A stretch of DNA of 64,000 nt from Bordetella petrii (GTDB lineage: Bacteria > Pseudomonadota > Gammaproteobacteria > Burkholderiales > Burkholderiaceae_B): NCBI GenBank assembly GCA_017745595.1, contig WMBV01000018.1, positions 1 to 64,000 of the forward strand. The letters run 5' to 3'. The position numbers and the translations under genes were made by a program. Every line of letters starts with the position of its first letter. The stretch's first letter is position 1. Under the pieces are notes generated by a model. It was not told the DNA's origin, did not search any database, and worked only from the letters and a program-made list of their open reading frames with translations. This document shows, in pieces, positions 25,787-34,977 of the stretch.

Positions 25787-26428
25787 TCAGTCGCGTTGCG
25801 GCTCGCCGTCGCGCCAGGCGGCCTCGGTCAGGCGCGGCAGCTCCATCAGCTTGTCCGGCATCGCGTACCAGCCGCCGCCATGCATGCGGCCCACCAGGTC
25901 GAGGCGCGGCGTATCGATATAGCAGCGTTCGGCGTCCAGTACCGCGTCGTCGCGCACATGAATGGCCAGGACGTCCGCCACGACGATGTGGCGATTCTCC
26001 GCCACGTCCAGCACCTGCCGCACCCGGCATTCCATGGACACGGGGCTGTCCGCGATGCGCGGCGGCGCCACCTTGTGCGACGCGGCGATGGCCAGCCCCG
26101 CGGCTTGCAGTTCGTCTGTGCCCGGCGCGAAATCGATGGCGGTGACGTTCATGTGCCGCAGCAGCGCGGCCGACACCATGTTGATGACGAAGCCGGCGCC
26201 GGGGCGCAGATTGGCGCCGGTGTCCTTGGGGCCGTCGCGCCGCGAGCCGATGCCCAGGCAGACGATGGGCGGGTCGCCCGACATCGCGCCGAAGAACGAG
26301 AAGGGCGCGGCGTTGTTGCGGCCCTGGTCGTCCTGGCTGACCACCCACGCGATGGGGCGCGGCACGATGGTCGAGGTCATCAGCTTGTAGGTATCGCGGC
26401 TGCTCAATTCGTCGAAGTCGAAATACAT
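25787..26428 (-). CDS. Flavin reductase-like FMN-binding protein
   Basis: The product has 213 residues. The N-terminal half (MTSTIVPRPIAWVVSQD, then NNAAPFSFFGAMSGDPPIV) is the conserved FMN-binding split-barrel of the flavin reductase/NTAB family. HPR-like and CRVRQVLDVAENRHIVVADV segments follow. Members reduce flavin for two-component monooxygenases or act as FMN-dependent oxidoreductases of small substrates. No monooxygenase large subunit lies next to it, so its partner is unclear. The gene overlaps nothing and ends 11 bp from the convergent Bug gene. Confidence 0.85.
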   Translation of the reverse strand: MYFDFDELSSRDTYKLMTSTIVPRPIAWVVSQDDQGRNNAAPFSFFGAMSGDPPIVCLGIGSRRDGPKDTGANLRPGAGFVINMVSAALLRHMNVTAIDFAPGTDELQAAGLAIAASHKVAPPRIADSPVSMECRVRQVLDVAENRHIVVADVLAIHVRDDAVLDAERCYIDTPRLDLVGRMHGGGWYAMPDKLMELPRLTEAAWRDGEPQRD

Positions 26429-26530
26429 GGCGGTATGTTGGAGTGTCAGTGTTTCATCGCGCGTCGCGTGACCCTCGCCCGGGATGCGGCGGGATCGGGG
26501 ACGCCGCGGATCCGGCTCCGCCGGGCCGCC

Positions 26531-26581
26531 GGCGTCGCCCCCTTGAGGGGAGCGCGCAGCGCTTCGGGGGTGGGACTTTCA
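26531..26581. repeat. Short GC-rich intergenic repeat (second copy)
   Basis: It contains CCCCCTTGAGGGG followed by AGCGCGCAGCGCTTCGGGGG and TGGGACTTTCA, and ends 2 bases before the stop-proximal end of the phospholipase gene. The core is shared with 16002-16035. The CCCC/GGGG blocks can form a hairpin, which fits a 3'-end element. Confidence 0.6.
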
Positions 26582-26583
26582 CT

Positions 26584-27873
26584 TCAGGGCACTAGCGACA
26601 GGCCGATGCGGAATTGCGATTCGTTGCGTTGGTTGTAGCCGAGCAGGGTCTCGCCGTAGCCGTTGAAGTATTGCAGGTGCAGGTAGCCGTTCATGTTCAG
26701 CCAGGTGCGCCGCAGCGGCCAGGCGAAATCCAGCTGCGTGGTGCGGCGCTGGCTGGCCCCTTGGCGGTACATGGCCGAGATCACCGCGCCGTTGTCTTGC
26801 GCCCAGCGCAGGTTCCAGTCTACATGGCCCGCATAGTCGGCGTAGTCGGCGTTTTCTTCTTCGACGCCGAAATAAGCCTTGATCCGGGGGGCGAAGGTCA
26901 GCGTGCTGCCGCTGTCGAAGCGGTAATGGATGGCTGGCTGCACATAGACGTCATTGAGCGAGCGCGAGTCGTCGCCATCTTTGCCGTTGGACAGATGCTC
27001 GGCCCCGGTGTTCAGGCCCAGGCGCCAGTTCTGCCCGGGCGAGCGCCACAGGTTGTCGGACATCCAGAACACGCTGGGATTGAAAGACGTGTCGATGAAC
27101 GGCATCGAATCGCTGTCCAGGTCCCACAGCGAAGTCTGCGTGTAGCCAAAGTAGAAATTCTGCCCGAAGGTGGCCGGCCGGCCGCTGGGCGGCATGAACA
27201 GCCGGTATTTGGCGCTGAGCTGGAAGCGCGCGGTGGTATCGCCGCGCGTGCCCACGGCGAAATACATGGGTTCGTATTCGGAAAGCGCGCTGCGGAAGGA
27301 ATCGAAGGCCGTGGGCTGGGCTCGCAGTTCCGCCCGTGCCGAGTCGGCGGGCGCGGGGCCGCCGCCGGGCTGCGCGCCCGCCGCGGTAACGGCCGCCAAC
27401 GGCACGGGCGCGCCCGTCTGCGCATCCACCACCGGGCCCTGGGCCGGCGTGCTGGCCAGCGTGCCGTTTTCGCGGCCCGTTACGTCCAGTGCCATCATGA
27501 TGGGTTCGCCTTCGATGGACAGCGCCTGCAGCCCCATGGCCTGTTGCGGCACGACGGTGTCCCAGGCGACCCGCGCGAAGTTGTTCACGGGGATGCTCAG
27601 CGGCGCCGGCGAATTGGCCAGCGTGGCCAGGCTGCGGACAATGGCGCCATCGGCGCCGCGCCATTGCACCACCAGCTTGCCGGGAGGCTGCCAGCGCGCC
27701 ACGGCATCGCCATCGTTGAAGAATACCGCCTGTATCTGCACGGTTTCGCCCGGAGCGGCGGCGGGCCGCTCGAGCTGGTAGGTGACGCCGGCGACGGCCG
27801 GCGCCGCGGCCAGCAGCGCCGCCAGGGCCAGGGCGCGCAACGAAAAGGGCAGGAAGGCGGGGTACGAAAACAT
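26584..27873 (-). CDS. pldA: Outer-membrane phospholipase A1 (OMPLA family)
   Basis: The product has 429 residues from the ATG at 27873; a GTG start at 27903 would add ten. It has a signal peptide (about 1-30, ending APAVAG), then a beta-rich N-terminal region of about 150 residues longer than E. coli OMPLA, then the OMPLA barrel. The active-site segment GAEHLSNGKDGDDSRSLN carries the His, Ser and Asn that match the catalytic His142, Ser144 and Asn156. The protein ends in FRIGLSLVP, a barrel-type terminal strand. OMPLA dimerises with calcium and hydrolyses misplaced phospholipids in the outer membrane. The N-terminal extension is typical of many beta-proteobacterial members and has no assigned role. 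Confidence 0.9.
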   Translation of the reverse strand: MFSYPAFLPFSLRALALAALLAAAPAVAGVTYQLERPAAAPGETVQIQAVFFNDGDAVARWQPPGKLVVQWRGADGAIVRSLATLANSPAPLSIPVNNFARVAWDTVVPQQAMGLQALSIEGEPIMMALDVTGRENGTLASTPAQGPVVDAQTGAPVPLAAVTAAGAQPGGGPAPADSARAELRAQPTAFDSFRSALSEYEPMYFAVGTRGDTTARFQLSAKYRLFMPPSGRPATFGQNFYFGYTQTSLWDLDSDSMPFIDTSFNPSVFWMSDNLWRSPGQNWRLGLNTGAEHLSNGKDGDDSRSLNDVYVQPAIHYRFDSGSTLTFAPRIKAYFGVEEENADYADYAGHVDWNLRWAQDNGAVISAMYRQGASQRRTTQLDFAWPLRRTWLNMNGYLHLQYFNGYGETLLGYNQRNESQFRIGLSLVP

Positions 27874-27986
27874 GATCCAGCGGGGCAAATGACGACGACG
27901 CACTGTAGCATCGTCGCCCCGGTGGCCTGCAACCGCATGTAAGCCGTCGTGGCAGAGCCCCCGGCCCCGAGGGTTGCGCCGTATCA

Positions 27987-28074
27987 GGTGTCTGACTCCC
28001 GCAGGGTGTCAGACACCGCCGCTTGGACGGTCTGCGCACAGCGGTGTCAGGCACCCTGACGGGAGCCAGACACC
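27987..28074. repeat. REPIN-like palindromic doublet
   Basis: The plus copy (27987-28017, arms GGTGTCTGAC and GTCAGACACC) and the variant minus copy (28043-28074, core GGCACCCTGACGGGAGCC) are separated by 25 bases. Spacing and arm types are the same as in the doublet at 13813-13900, while the spacer sequences differ. This is the last copy noticed in the window. Confidence 0.78.
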
Positions 28075-28131
28075 TGGCTGAAGACCAGGGGTCGGGGTCC
28101 GGCAGAATGCCCGGCCCCGAGGGCCGCGCGG

Positions 28132-29631
28132 TCAGCCGAACTGGATGCCCTGGGCCAGCGGCAGTTCGCGCGAGTAATTGATGGTGTTGGTGGCGCGCCG
28201 CATGTAGTTTTTCCAGGCGTCCGAGCCCGATTCGCGGCCGCCTCCGGTTTCTTTTTCGCCACCGAACGCGCCACCGATCTCGGCGCCCGACGTGCCGATG
28301 TTGACGTTGGCAATGCCGCAATCCGAACCCGCGGCCGACAAGAACGCTTCGGCTTCGCGCAAGTCGTTGGTGAAGATCGCCGACGACAAGCCTTGCGGCA
28401 CGCCGTTGTGCATGGCCAGCGCCTGCTCGAAATCGCTGTAGCGCATCACATACAGGATGGGCGCGAACGTTTCGTGGCAAACCACGTCGGTCTGGCCCGG
28501 CATTTCGGCGATGGCGGGGCGCACGTACCAGGCGTCGGGGTATTCATCTTGCAGCACGCGCTCGCCGCCGGTGATGTTGCCGCCCTGTTCGCGCGCGGCC
28601 TGCAGGGCCTGCTGCATCGCATCGAAAGCGGCGCGGTCGATCAGCGGCCCCACCAGCGTGCCCGCATCCAGCGGATTGCCGATGCGGGCGCTGGCATAGG
28701 CGGTGCGCAGCCGCGCCAGCAGGTCGTCGGCGATGCTTTCGTGCACGATCAGGCGGCGCGTGCTGGTGCAGCGCTGGCCCGCCGTGCCGATCGCGCCGAA
28801 CACGATGCCGCGCGCGGCCATGTCCAGGTCGGCGGTGGGCGCGACGATGATGGCATTGTTGCCCCCCAGTTCGAGCAGCGCGCGGCCGAAGCGCTGCGCC
28901 ACGCGGGGCCCGACCTGCCGGCCCATGCGCGTCGAGCCCGTGGCCGACACCAGCGCCACGTCGCGGGAATCGACCAGCGCCTCGCCCACGTCGCGGCCGC
29001 CGATCAGTACTTCCAGCAGGCCCGCGGGCGCGTCGCCGAACTGCTGCAACGCCTGGGCGAACAGCGCCTGGCAGGCCAGCGCCGTCAGCGGTGTTTTTTC
29101 GGATGGTTTCCAGACCACCGCGTTGCCGCACACCAGCGCCAGCGCGGTATTCCACGACCATACCGCCACCGGAAAATTGAACGCGCTGATGACGCCGACC
29201 ACGCCGAGCGGATGCCAGGTTTCCATCATGCGGTGGCCCGGGCGCTCGGATGCGATGGTCAGGCCGTACAGCTGGCGCGACAGGCCCAGCGCGAAGTCGC
29301 AGATATCGATCATTTCCTGCACTTCGCCTTCGCCTTCGGCCAGGATCTTGCCGGCTTCGAGCGATACCAGCCGCCCCAGGGCCTGCTTGTGGCGCCGCAG
29401 CGTGTCGCCGAACAGCCGCACCAGTTCGCCGCGGCGCGGCGCCGGGACCAGCCGCCAGGCCAGGCTGGCCTGGCGCGCGCGGGTGATGGCCGCGTGCGCT
29501 TGCGCGACGCTGTGTTCGGTTACCTGGGCCAGCCGCGCGCCGTCGATGGGGCTGTGCGCCGCCAGCGTGCCGCCCTGCAGGTCGGCCTTGTCCAGGCCCA
29601 GGGCGCGCAGAATGTCTTGAGGGGTATGCAT
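28132..29631 (-). CDS. amaB: Aldehyde dehydrogenase, piperideine-6-carboxylate dehydrogenase type
   Basis: The product has 499 residues; the start MHTPQDILRALGL at 29631 is preceded by AAGGAGAA. It is an NAD-dependent aldehyde dehydrogenase of the ALDH7 (antiquitin/AASADH) group. It has ISAFNFPVAVWSWN, SATGSTRMGRQVG, catalytic Glu in LLELGGNNAIIV and catalytic Cys in GQRCTSTRR (about residue 288). The C-terminal SGAEIGGAFGGEKETGGGRESGSDAWKNYMRR is split-characteristic of this group. It would oxidise 2-aminoadipate-6-semialdehyde (piperideine-6-carboxylate) to 2-aminoadipate in lysine/pipecolate breakdown. The divergent operon supplies an importer and an AmaA-like oxidase, which fits. Confidence 0.85.
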   Translation of the reverse strand: MHTPQDILRALGLDKADLQGGTLAAHSPIDGARLAQVTEHSVAQAHAAITRARQASLAWRLVPAPRRGELVRLFGDTLRRHKQALGRLVSLEAGKILAEGEGEVQEMIDICDFALGLSRQLYGLTIASERPGHRMMETWHPLGVVGVISAFNFPVAVWSWNTALALVCGNAVVWKPSEKTPLTALACQALFAQALQQFGDAPAGLLEVLIGGRDVGEALVDSRDVALVSATGSTRMGRQVGPRVAQRFGRALLELGGNNAIIVAPTADLDMAARGIVFGAIGTAGQRCTSTRRLIVHESIADDLLARLRTAYASARIGNPLDAGTLVGPLIDRAAFDAMQQALQAAREQGGNITGGERVLQDEYPDAWYVRPAIAEMPGQTDVVCHETFAPILYVMRYSDFEQALAMHNGVPQGLSSAIFTNDLREAEAFLSAAGSDCGIANVNIGTSGAEIGGAFGGEKETGGGRESGSDAWKNYMRRATNTINYSRELPLAQGIQFG

Positions 29632-29750
29632 CGGGATTCTCCTTGGGGCAGCCGGCAAATGGCGGAGTTGGCGCGTGTAAGCGTTAGGGAAATGCCTAAG
29701 TGGAATTCTCGCAAGAAAATTTACTATACGAAACTCCGAGGCCAAATGCG

Positions 29751-29766
29751 AAATCTTTTTGAGATT
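29751..29766. promoter_or_regulatory. Small dyad in the amaB/ABC-importer intergenic region
   Basis: AATCT-N5-AGATT lies 8-23 bases before the ATPase start, in an AT-rich 143-bp divergent promoter region. A second short dyad TTAGG-N6-CCTAA is at 29684-29699. Either could bind the XRE-cupin regulator encoded at the end of the operon. The evidence is only symmetry and position. Confidence 0.35.
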
Positions 29767-29774
29767 GCAGCACC

Positions 29775-30524
<750 letters not shown>

Positions 30525-30641
30525 CAGCCGCGCGCGCCCCGGGCTCAGGCGCGGTCCCCGTAGTCGTTGTGGTGGTTCCGGCAGTACCGTCCGGCGTCGT
30601 CCGGCCCGGGCGGCTTCACATCGTTAAAGAGGGTAATCAAC

Positions 30642-31433
30642 ATGCAGAAACTCAAACAATGGCTGGGAGTCGCCACGCTGGCGCTGACCGCCGCCTGCGC
30701 CACCTCGGCCGCCCGCGCGGATGCGCTGTCGGATATTCTGAAGCGCGGCGAGTTCCGCGTGGCCGTGCAGACCTCGGGCCCGCTGATGAGCTTCATGGAC
30801 AAATCGGGCAAGCGCACCGGCCTGGCCGTCGAACTGGCGCGCCGCATGGCCGACGACCTGGGCGTGAAACTGGTCCTGCAAGACTACGAATGGAAGGGCC
30901 TGATCCCGGCGCTGCTGTCAGGCAAGGCCGACATGATCGCCGCCGACATGACGCCCACGCCGCAGCGGGCCGCGCAGATTCTGTTCTCGGCGCCCATGTT
31001 CTACGCCGAGACCGTGGCCGTGGTGCCCAAGGATTCGCCCCATAAAACCTATGCCGACCTGAACAACAGCGACGTCACGATCGGCGCCCTGGGCGCCAGC
31101 ACCTACGCCGAAGCCGCGCGCAAACTGCTGCCCCAGGCCAACCTGAAGGAATTCTCGGGCGGCAGCGCCCCGGTCGGCCAGGCGATTTCCAGCGGCCGGC
31201 TCGACGCCGGCATCATGGCGCTGAGCACCGCCAACCAGTTCGTGGCCGATTTCGGCAATCTGCGCGTGCTCGACGGCGTGATGGTGCGCGAGCCCCTGGC
31301 CTTCGCCGTGGCGCCCGATGCCTATCGCCTGAAGTTCTGGCTGGACAACTGGCGCGAGCTGCGCACCGCCGACAACTCTTTGCCCGAGGCCATCAAGTAT
31401 TGGTATTCCACCGACTGGAAAAAAGAGCATTGA
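30642..31433 (+). CDS. Polar amino acid ABC transporter, periplasmic binding protein
   Basis: The product has 263 residues. The start at 30642 (MQKLKQWLGVATLAL) gives a signal peptide ending near ARA-DALSDILKR; the earlier in-frame ATG lacks one. The SBP_bac_3 fold is shown by LSDILKRGEFRVAVQTSGPLMSF, AVELARRMADDLGVKLVLQDYEWKGLIPALLSGKADMIAADMTPTPQRA, and the C-terminal WLDNWRELRTADNSLPEAIKYWY. It delivers the substrate to the permease pair encoded immediately downstream (15-bp gap). Ligand identity is inferred from context only (pipecolate/lysine-like). Confidence 0.9.
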   Translation: MQKLKQWLGVATLALTAACATSAARADALSDILKRGEFRVAVQTSGPLMSFMDKSGKRTGLAVELARRMADDLGVKLVLQDYEWKGLIPALLSGKADMIAADMTPTPQRAAQILFSAPMFYAETVAVVPKDSPHKTYADLNNSDVTIGALGASTYAEAARKLLPQANLKEFSGGSAPVGQAISSGRLDAGIMALSTANQFVADFGNLRVLDGVMVREPLAFAVAPDAYRLKFWLDNWRELRTADNSLPEAIKYWYSTDWKKEH

Positions 31434-31448
31434 TGGCGGCCTGAGCCC

Positions 31449-32141
31449 ATGAACTGGCTGATCGACTACTACAACTGGCGCATCGTCGGCCAGTACATGG
31501 ACCAGTTCGCCCACGGGCTGGGCAATACGCTGCTGGCCGCCGGGCTCAGCCTGGTGTTCTCGCTGGCGCTGGGCGTGCTGGTGGCCCTGGCGCGCATGGC
31601 GCGCCGGGCCTCGATCTGGCGGCCGGCGGCGGGCTACATCCAGTTCATCCGCGCCACGCCCCTGCTGGTGCAGATCTACCTGGTGTATTACGCGCTGCCG
31701 GCTTTCATTCCGGCGGCGAAATCCTGGAGCGAACTGGTGCTGGGCATTGTCGCGCTCACCTTGCACAACACTGCCTACATGAGCGAAATCGTCAGGGTCG
31801 GCATCCAATCGGTGCCGCGCGGCCAGATCGAGGGCGCCAAGGCGGTCGGCATGGATTTCCGCCAGCGGCTGCGCTATGTGGTGCTGCCGCAGGCGTTCGC
31901 CAATATCCTGCCGCCCCTGCTGGGCCAGACCGCGGTGCTGATCAAAGACACCTCGCTGCTGTCGCTGATCGCGGTGTTCGAGCTGGTGGCCGCCGGCGTG
32001 CTGATGAACAGCGAACGCATCGTGCCCAACGAAAGCTTCCTGACCATCGCCGTCGGGTATTTGCTGATCTACGCCTGCATGCTGGGCCTGTCGCGGCTGG
32101 TGAGCCTGTGGCTGGCCGGGCCGGCCTGGAACGCGAGGTAG
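31449..32141 (+). CDS. Polar amino acid ABC transporter, permease 1
   Basis: The product has 230 residues with about five membrane helices. The EAA-loop region reads AKAVGMDFRQRLRYVVLPQAFANILPPLLGQ (about 130-160), diagnostic of HisMQ-type permeases. The N-terminal GLGNTLLAAGLSLVFSLALGVLVALARM and IRATPLLVQIYLVYYALP match the family consensus. It forms a heterodimer with the next gene product, from which it is separated by 2 bp. No anomaly was noticed. Confidence 0.92.
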   Translation: MNWLIDYYNWRIVGQYMDQFAHGLGNTLLAAGLSLVFSLALGVLVALARMARRASIWRPAAGYIQFIRATPLLVQIYLVYYALPAFIPAAKSWSELVLGIVALTLHNTAYMSEIVRVGIQSVPRGQIEGAKAVGMDFRQRLRYVVLPQAFANILPPLLGQTAVLIKDTSLLSLIAVFELVAAGVLMNSERIVPNESFLTIAVGYLLIYACMLGLSRLVSLWLAGPAWNAR

Positions 32142-32143
32142 CC

Positions 32144-32833
32144 ATGCTGCACGAATACTGGTCCACCGCCGTGACGGTCATGCCTTTTCTGCTGAAAGGC
32201 TTTCTGGAAACGCTGAAGATTTCGTTCCTGGCCATCATCGCGGGTTCGTCGCTGGGCTTCGTCATCGGCGTGGTGCGCAGCTACCGCATCCGTGTCGTGC
32301 ATACGCTGCTGGGCGTGTATATCCACGTGCTGCGCGGCACGCCGTTCCTGGTGCAGCTGTACGTGGTGTACTTCGTGCTGCCCAGCACCGGCATCGCGTG
32401 GCTGGAATGGGATTCGGGCATGGCGGCCTTCGTGGCGCTGTCGGTGTATACGTCCAGCTACGTGGCCGAGATCGTGATGGGGGCCATTCTGGCCGTGCCG
32501 CGCGGCCAGACCGAAGGCGCCATGACGCTGGGGCTGCGCCCGCTGCAGATCCTGCGCCTGGTGGTGCTGCCCCAGGCCATGCGCCTGATCGTGCAGCCCA
32601 TGAGCGGCGTATACGTCATGTTGATCAAGAGCACGGCCATTCTGTCGGTCATCGGCATTACCGAACTCACTCGCCAGGGCGAGGTGTTCATGATCACCTA
32701 TCCCAGCAAATCGCTGTTCATCTACGGCCTGATCGCGCTGATCTATTTCATATACTGCTATCCCCTGTTGCGCCTGGCCAACTGGGTCGAGAAGCGCGCC
32801 GTCGGTTCGCTGGCGCCGACGTCCCTGGCCTAG
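32144..32833 (+). CDS. Polar amino acid ABC transporter, permease 2
   Basis: The product has 229 residues. The start MLHEYWSTAVTVMPF at 32144 is 2 bp after permease 1. The HisMQ-type features are FLLKGFLETLKISFLAI, LRGTPFLVQLYVVYFVLP and the EAA loop AMTLGLRPLQILRLVVLPQAMRLIVQPM. It pairs with permease 1 in the inner membrane. The FAD-oxidase gene follows 27 bp later, so transport and first oxidation step are probably coexpressed. Confidence 0.92.
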   Translation: MLHEYWSTAVTVMPFLLKGFLETLKISFLAIIAGSSLGFVIGVVRSYRIRVVHTLLGVYIHVLRGTPFLVQLYVVYFVLPSTGIAWLEWDSGMAAFVALSVYTSSYVAEIVMGAILAVPRGQTEGAMTLGLRPLQILRLVVLPQAMRLIVQPMSGVYVMLIKSTAILSVIGITELTRQGEVFMITYPSKSLFIYGLIALIYFIYCYPLLRLANWVEKRAVGSLAPTSLA

Positions 32834-32860
32834 CCTACGTCCGTTCTTTCCGCTGCCATC

Positions 32861-34150
32861 ATGGCCTCCGAGTACATCGATACCTTCTACAGGCGCACGC
32901 TGGGCGATGCGCATACCCGCCACGCTGCGCTGGCCGGCCCGGCCAGCACCGACATCTGCATCGTCGGCGGCGGGCTGGCCGGCCTGACGGCCGCGCTGGA
33001 ACTGGCCCGCCGCGGCCGCCACGTGATACTGCTCGAGGCGCGCCGGGTAGGGTGGGGGGCTTCCGGGCGCAATGGCGGCTCGGTATCGCCGGCCTATTCG
33101 GCCGGCGCCGACCAGATCCGCCGGCGCGCCGGCCAGGCCGGCTACGAAGCCCTGTACCGGATGTCGATCGAGGGCGTGGACATCATCCGCGACCACATCC
33201 GCGATCTGGCGATGGCCGACGCTTGCCAGGTAAACGGCCGCCTGCGCGTGCTGCGCTACGACGATGCCGATTCCCTGCGCGCCTACTGCGACGAGCAGCG
33301 CCGGTTCGGCCGCCGGGTGCGCCTGCTGCCGCGCGACGAGGTGCGCGAGCTGCTGCGGTCCGATGCGTATTTCCAGGGGGTCTATGACCCGGATTCGTTC
33401 CATTTCCATCCGCTGAACTACGCGCGCGCCCTGGCCCGCGAGTGCGTGCGCCTGGGCGTGCGCATCCACGAAGACACGCCGGTGCGTTCGGCCAGCCTGG
33501 CCGGGGGCGCCAAGCGCCTGGCCACGCCCGACGGCGCCGTCGAGGCGCAGACGGTGCTGTTCGCCACCGGCGGATATACCGACGGGCTGGTGCCGGCGCT
33601 GCGGCGCGCCATGCTGCCCATCGCCACCTACGTCATGCTGACCGAACCGCTGGGCGAGCGCGTGCGCGAGGCCATCCGCACCGACGCCGCCATCGGCGAC
33701 ACGCGGCGCGCCGGCAATTACTACCGCGTGGTCGAAGGGGGGCGCATCAGCTGGGGCAGCCACATTACGACCCGCATCGACGACCCGCCCGACCTGGCCG
33801 AGTCGCTGCGGGCAGAACTGCTGTCGGTGTATCCGCAACTGGCCGGCGTGAAAGTGGACGTGGCGTGGTCGGGCCGCATGGCCTATGCCCGCCACCTGAT
33901 GCCGCAGATCGGCCGGCTGCGGCCCGGCGTCTGGTATTGCACCGCCTTCGGAGGCCATGGCATGAACACCACGGCCATCGGCGGCCGGGTGGTGGCCGAA
34001 GGCATCTGCGGCGACAGCGAGCGCTATCGCCAGTTCGCGCCCTTCGGGCTGGACTGGGCGGGCGGCCCGCTGGGCACTGCCGCCGTGCAACTGACATATT
34101 GGTCGTACCAGGCGCGCGACCGCCTGCGCGAGCGCCGCTCGCATGCCTGA
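32861..34150 (+). CDS. amaA: FAD-dependent oxidoreductase, L-pipecolate oxidase-like (DAO family)
   Basis: The product has 429 residues. The dinucleotide fold DICIVGGGLAGLTAALELARRG (about 29-50) and the GWGASGRNGGSV motif place it in the PuuB/OrdL/AmaA group of DAO oxidases. The C-terminal AFGGHGMNTTAIGGRVVAE is the second flavin contact. PuuB oxidises gamma-glutamylputrescine, AmaA oxidises L-pipecolate. Linkage to a polar amino acid importer and a divergent ALDH7-type dehydrogenase favours the AmaA role, converting pipecolate to piperideine-6-carboxylate for the AmaB-like enzyme. The gene symbol is therefore tentative. Confidence 0.75.
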   Translation: MASEYIDTFYRRTLGDAHTRHAALAGPASTDICIVGGGLAGLTAALELARRGRHVILLEARRVGWGASGRNGGSVSPAYSAGADQIRRRAGQAGYEALYRMSIEGVDIIRDHIRDLAMADACQVNGRLRVLRYDDADSLRAYCDEQRRFGRRVRLLPRDEVRELLRSDAYFQGVYDPDSFHFHPLNYARALARECVRLGVRIHEDTPVRSASLAGGAKRLATPDGAVEAQTVLFATGGYTDGLVPALRRAMLPIATYVMLTEPLGERVREAIRTDAAIGDTRRAGNYYRVVEGGRISWGSHITTRIDDPPDLAESLRAELLSVYPQLAGVKVDVAWSGRMAYARHLMPQIGRLRPGVWYCTAFGGHGMNTTAIGGRVVAEGICGDSERYRQFAPFGLDWAGGPLGTAAVQLTYWSYQARDRLRERRSHA

Positions 34151-34161
34151 CGGATGCCATC

Positions 34162-34746
34162 ATGCCCAGCGACAAGCAGAGCGCCCTGGCGCAACGGTTG
34201 CGTAGCCTGCGCAAGGCGCGCGACTGGACCCTGAAGCAGGCGGCGCAGGCCACCGGCGTGGCGGCGTCCACCCTGTCCAAGATCGAGAACGGCCTGTTGT
34301 CGCCCACCTACGACAACCTGCTGAAAATCGCCGCGGGCCTGCAACTGGACGTGGCCGAGCTGTTCATGCCGCCGCAAGACCACATGGGCACCGGCCGCCG
34401 TTCGATCAGCCAACGGGGCGAAGGCCGCTCGTACGAGACGCCTTATTACGACCATCGGCTGCTGTGCACCGCCTTGTCGCACAAGCGCATGATGCCGTTC
34501 TACACGCGCGTCAAGGCGCGTTCGTTCGGCGAGTTCCACGACTGGAGCCGCCACCGCGGCGAAGAGTTCGTTTATGTGCTCAGCGGCGAAATCGAACTGC
34601 ACACCGAGTTCTACCAGCCCGCCCGCCTGGCCGCCGGCGAAAGCTTTTATATCGACAGCCGCATGGGCCACCGGGTAATCAGCCTGAGCCAGGAAGACGC
34701 CCTGGTGCTGTGGATTTCCACGGCGGCCGAGCTCGAGCAGCAATGA
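34162..34746 (+). CDS. XRE-cupin transcriptional regulator
   Basis: The product has 194 residues. The N-terminal HTH_3 domain (about 8-65, LRSLRKARDWTLKQAAQATG, then VAASTLSKIENGLLSPTYDNL) is followed by a C-terminal cupin (about 110-190, EEFVYVLSGEIELHTEFYQP, then LAAGESFYIDSRMGHRV). Regulators of this design, such as PuuR and its relatives, usually control adjacent amine or amino acid catabolic operons and sense a pathway metabolite through the cupin. It is the last gene of the importer-oxidase operon (11-bp gap after the oxidase) and is followed by a hairpin. Confidence 0.9.
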   Translation: MPSDKQSALAQRLRSLRKARDWTLKQAAQATGVAASTLSKIENGLLSPTYDNLLKIAAGLQLDVAELFMPPQDHMGTGRRSISQRGEGRSYETPYYDHRLLCTALSHKRMMPFYTRVKARSFGEFHDWSRHRGEEFVYVLSGEIELHTEFYQPARLAAGESFYIDSRMGHRVISLSQEDALVLWISTAAELEQQ

Positions 34747-34747
34747 G

Positions 34748-34771
34748 CCGTGCCGGACAGCTCCGGCACGG
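34748..34771 (+). terminator. Hairpin after the XRE-cupin gene
   Basis: The 10-bp stem CCGTGCCGGA / TCCGGCACGG has a 4-base loop and starts just after the stop codon. The T-run is weak (GTACAATTG), so it may be an imperfect intrinsic terminator separating the operon from tRNA-Arg. Confidence 0.65.
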
Positions 34772-34809
34772 TACAATTGCCGCGCGTTATCATGCGCACC
34801 ATCCGCGAC

Positions 34810-34886
34810 CCGCCCTTAGCTCAGTTGGATAGAGCACTCGCCTTCTAAGCGAGCGGTCACACGTTCGAATCGTGTAGGGCGGGCCA
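34810..34886 (+). tRNA. tRNA-Arg (anticodon TCT)
   Basis: The acceptor stem CCGCCCT pairs with AGGGCGG, followed by discriminator G and an encoded CCA (34884-34886). The D-arm region is TAGCTCAGTTGGATAGAGCA, the anticodon loop CTTCTAA contains TCT, and the T-loop region is CGTTCGAATCG. It decodes AGA/AGG. The large minus-strand catabolic operon ends 91 bp downstream. No integrase gene or direct repeat of the tRNA 3' end was found in the window. Confidence 0.95.
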
Positions 34887-34977
34887 CCAGCCTTTCCCGC
34901 GCCGTCCAAGGAAGCCCGGAACCGTGGCGGCATCCATCGATAGGCTGAGCGAAGCGCCGTGGCGTAGAGGTTTGGGC

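Noticed and set aside
32069-34144. Frame of 691 codons on the minus strand opposite the permease and FAD oxidase genes
   Set aside because: It is His/Gln/Ala-rich, has no recognisable domain, and lies fully antisense to well-supported genes. It is a GC-driven shadow.
34810-34977. tRNA-Arg as the attachment site of a genomic island
   Set aside because: No integrase gene and no duplicated tRNA 3' end were found out to 64 kb. The idea is kept only as a question in the findings.
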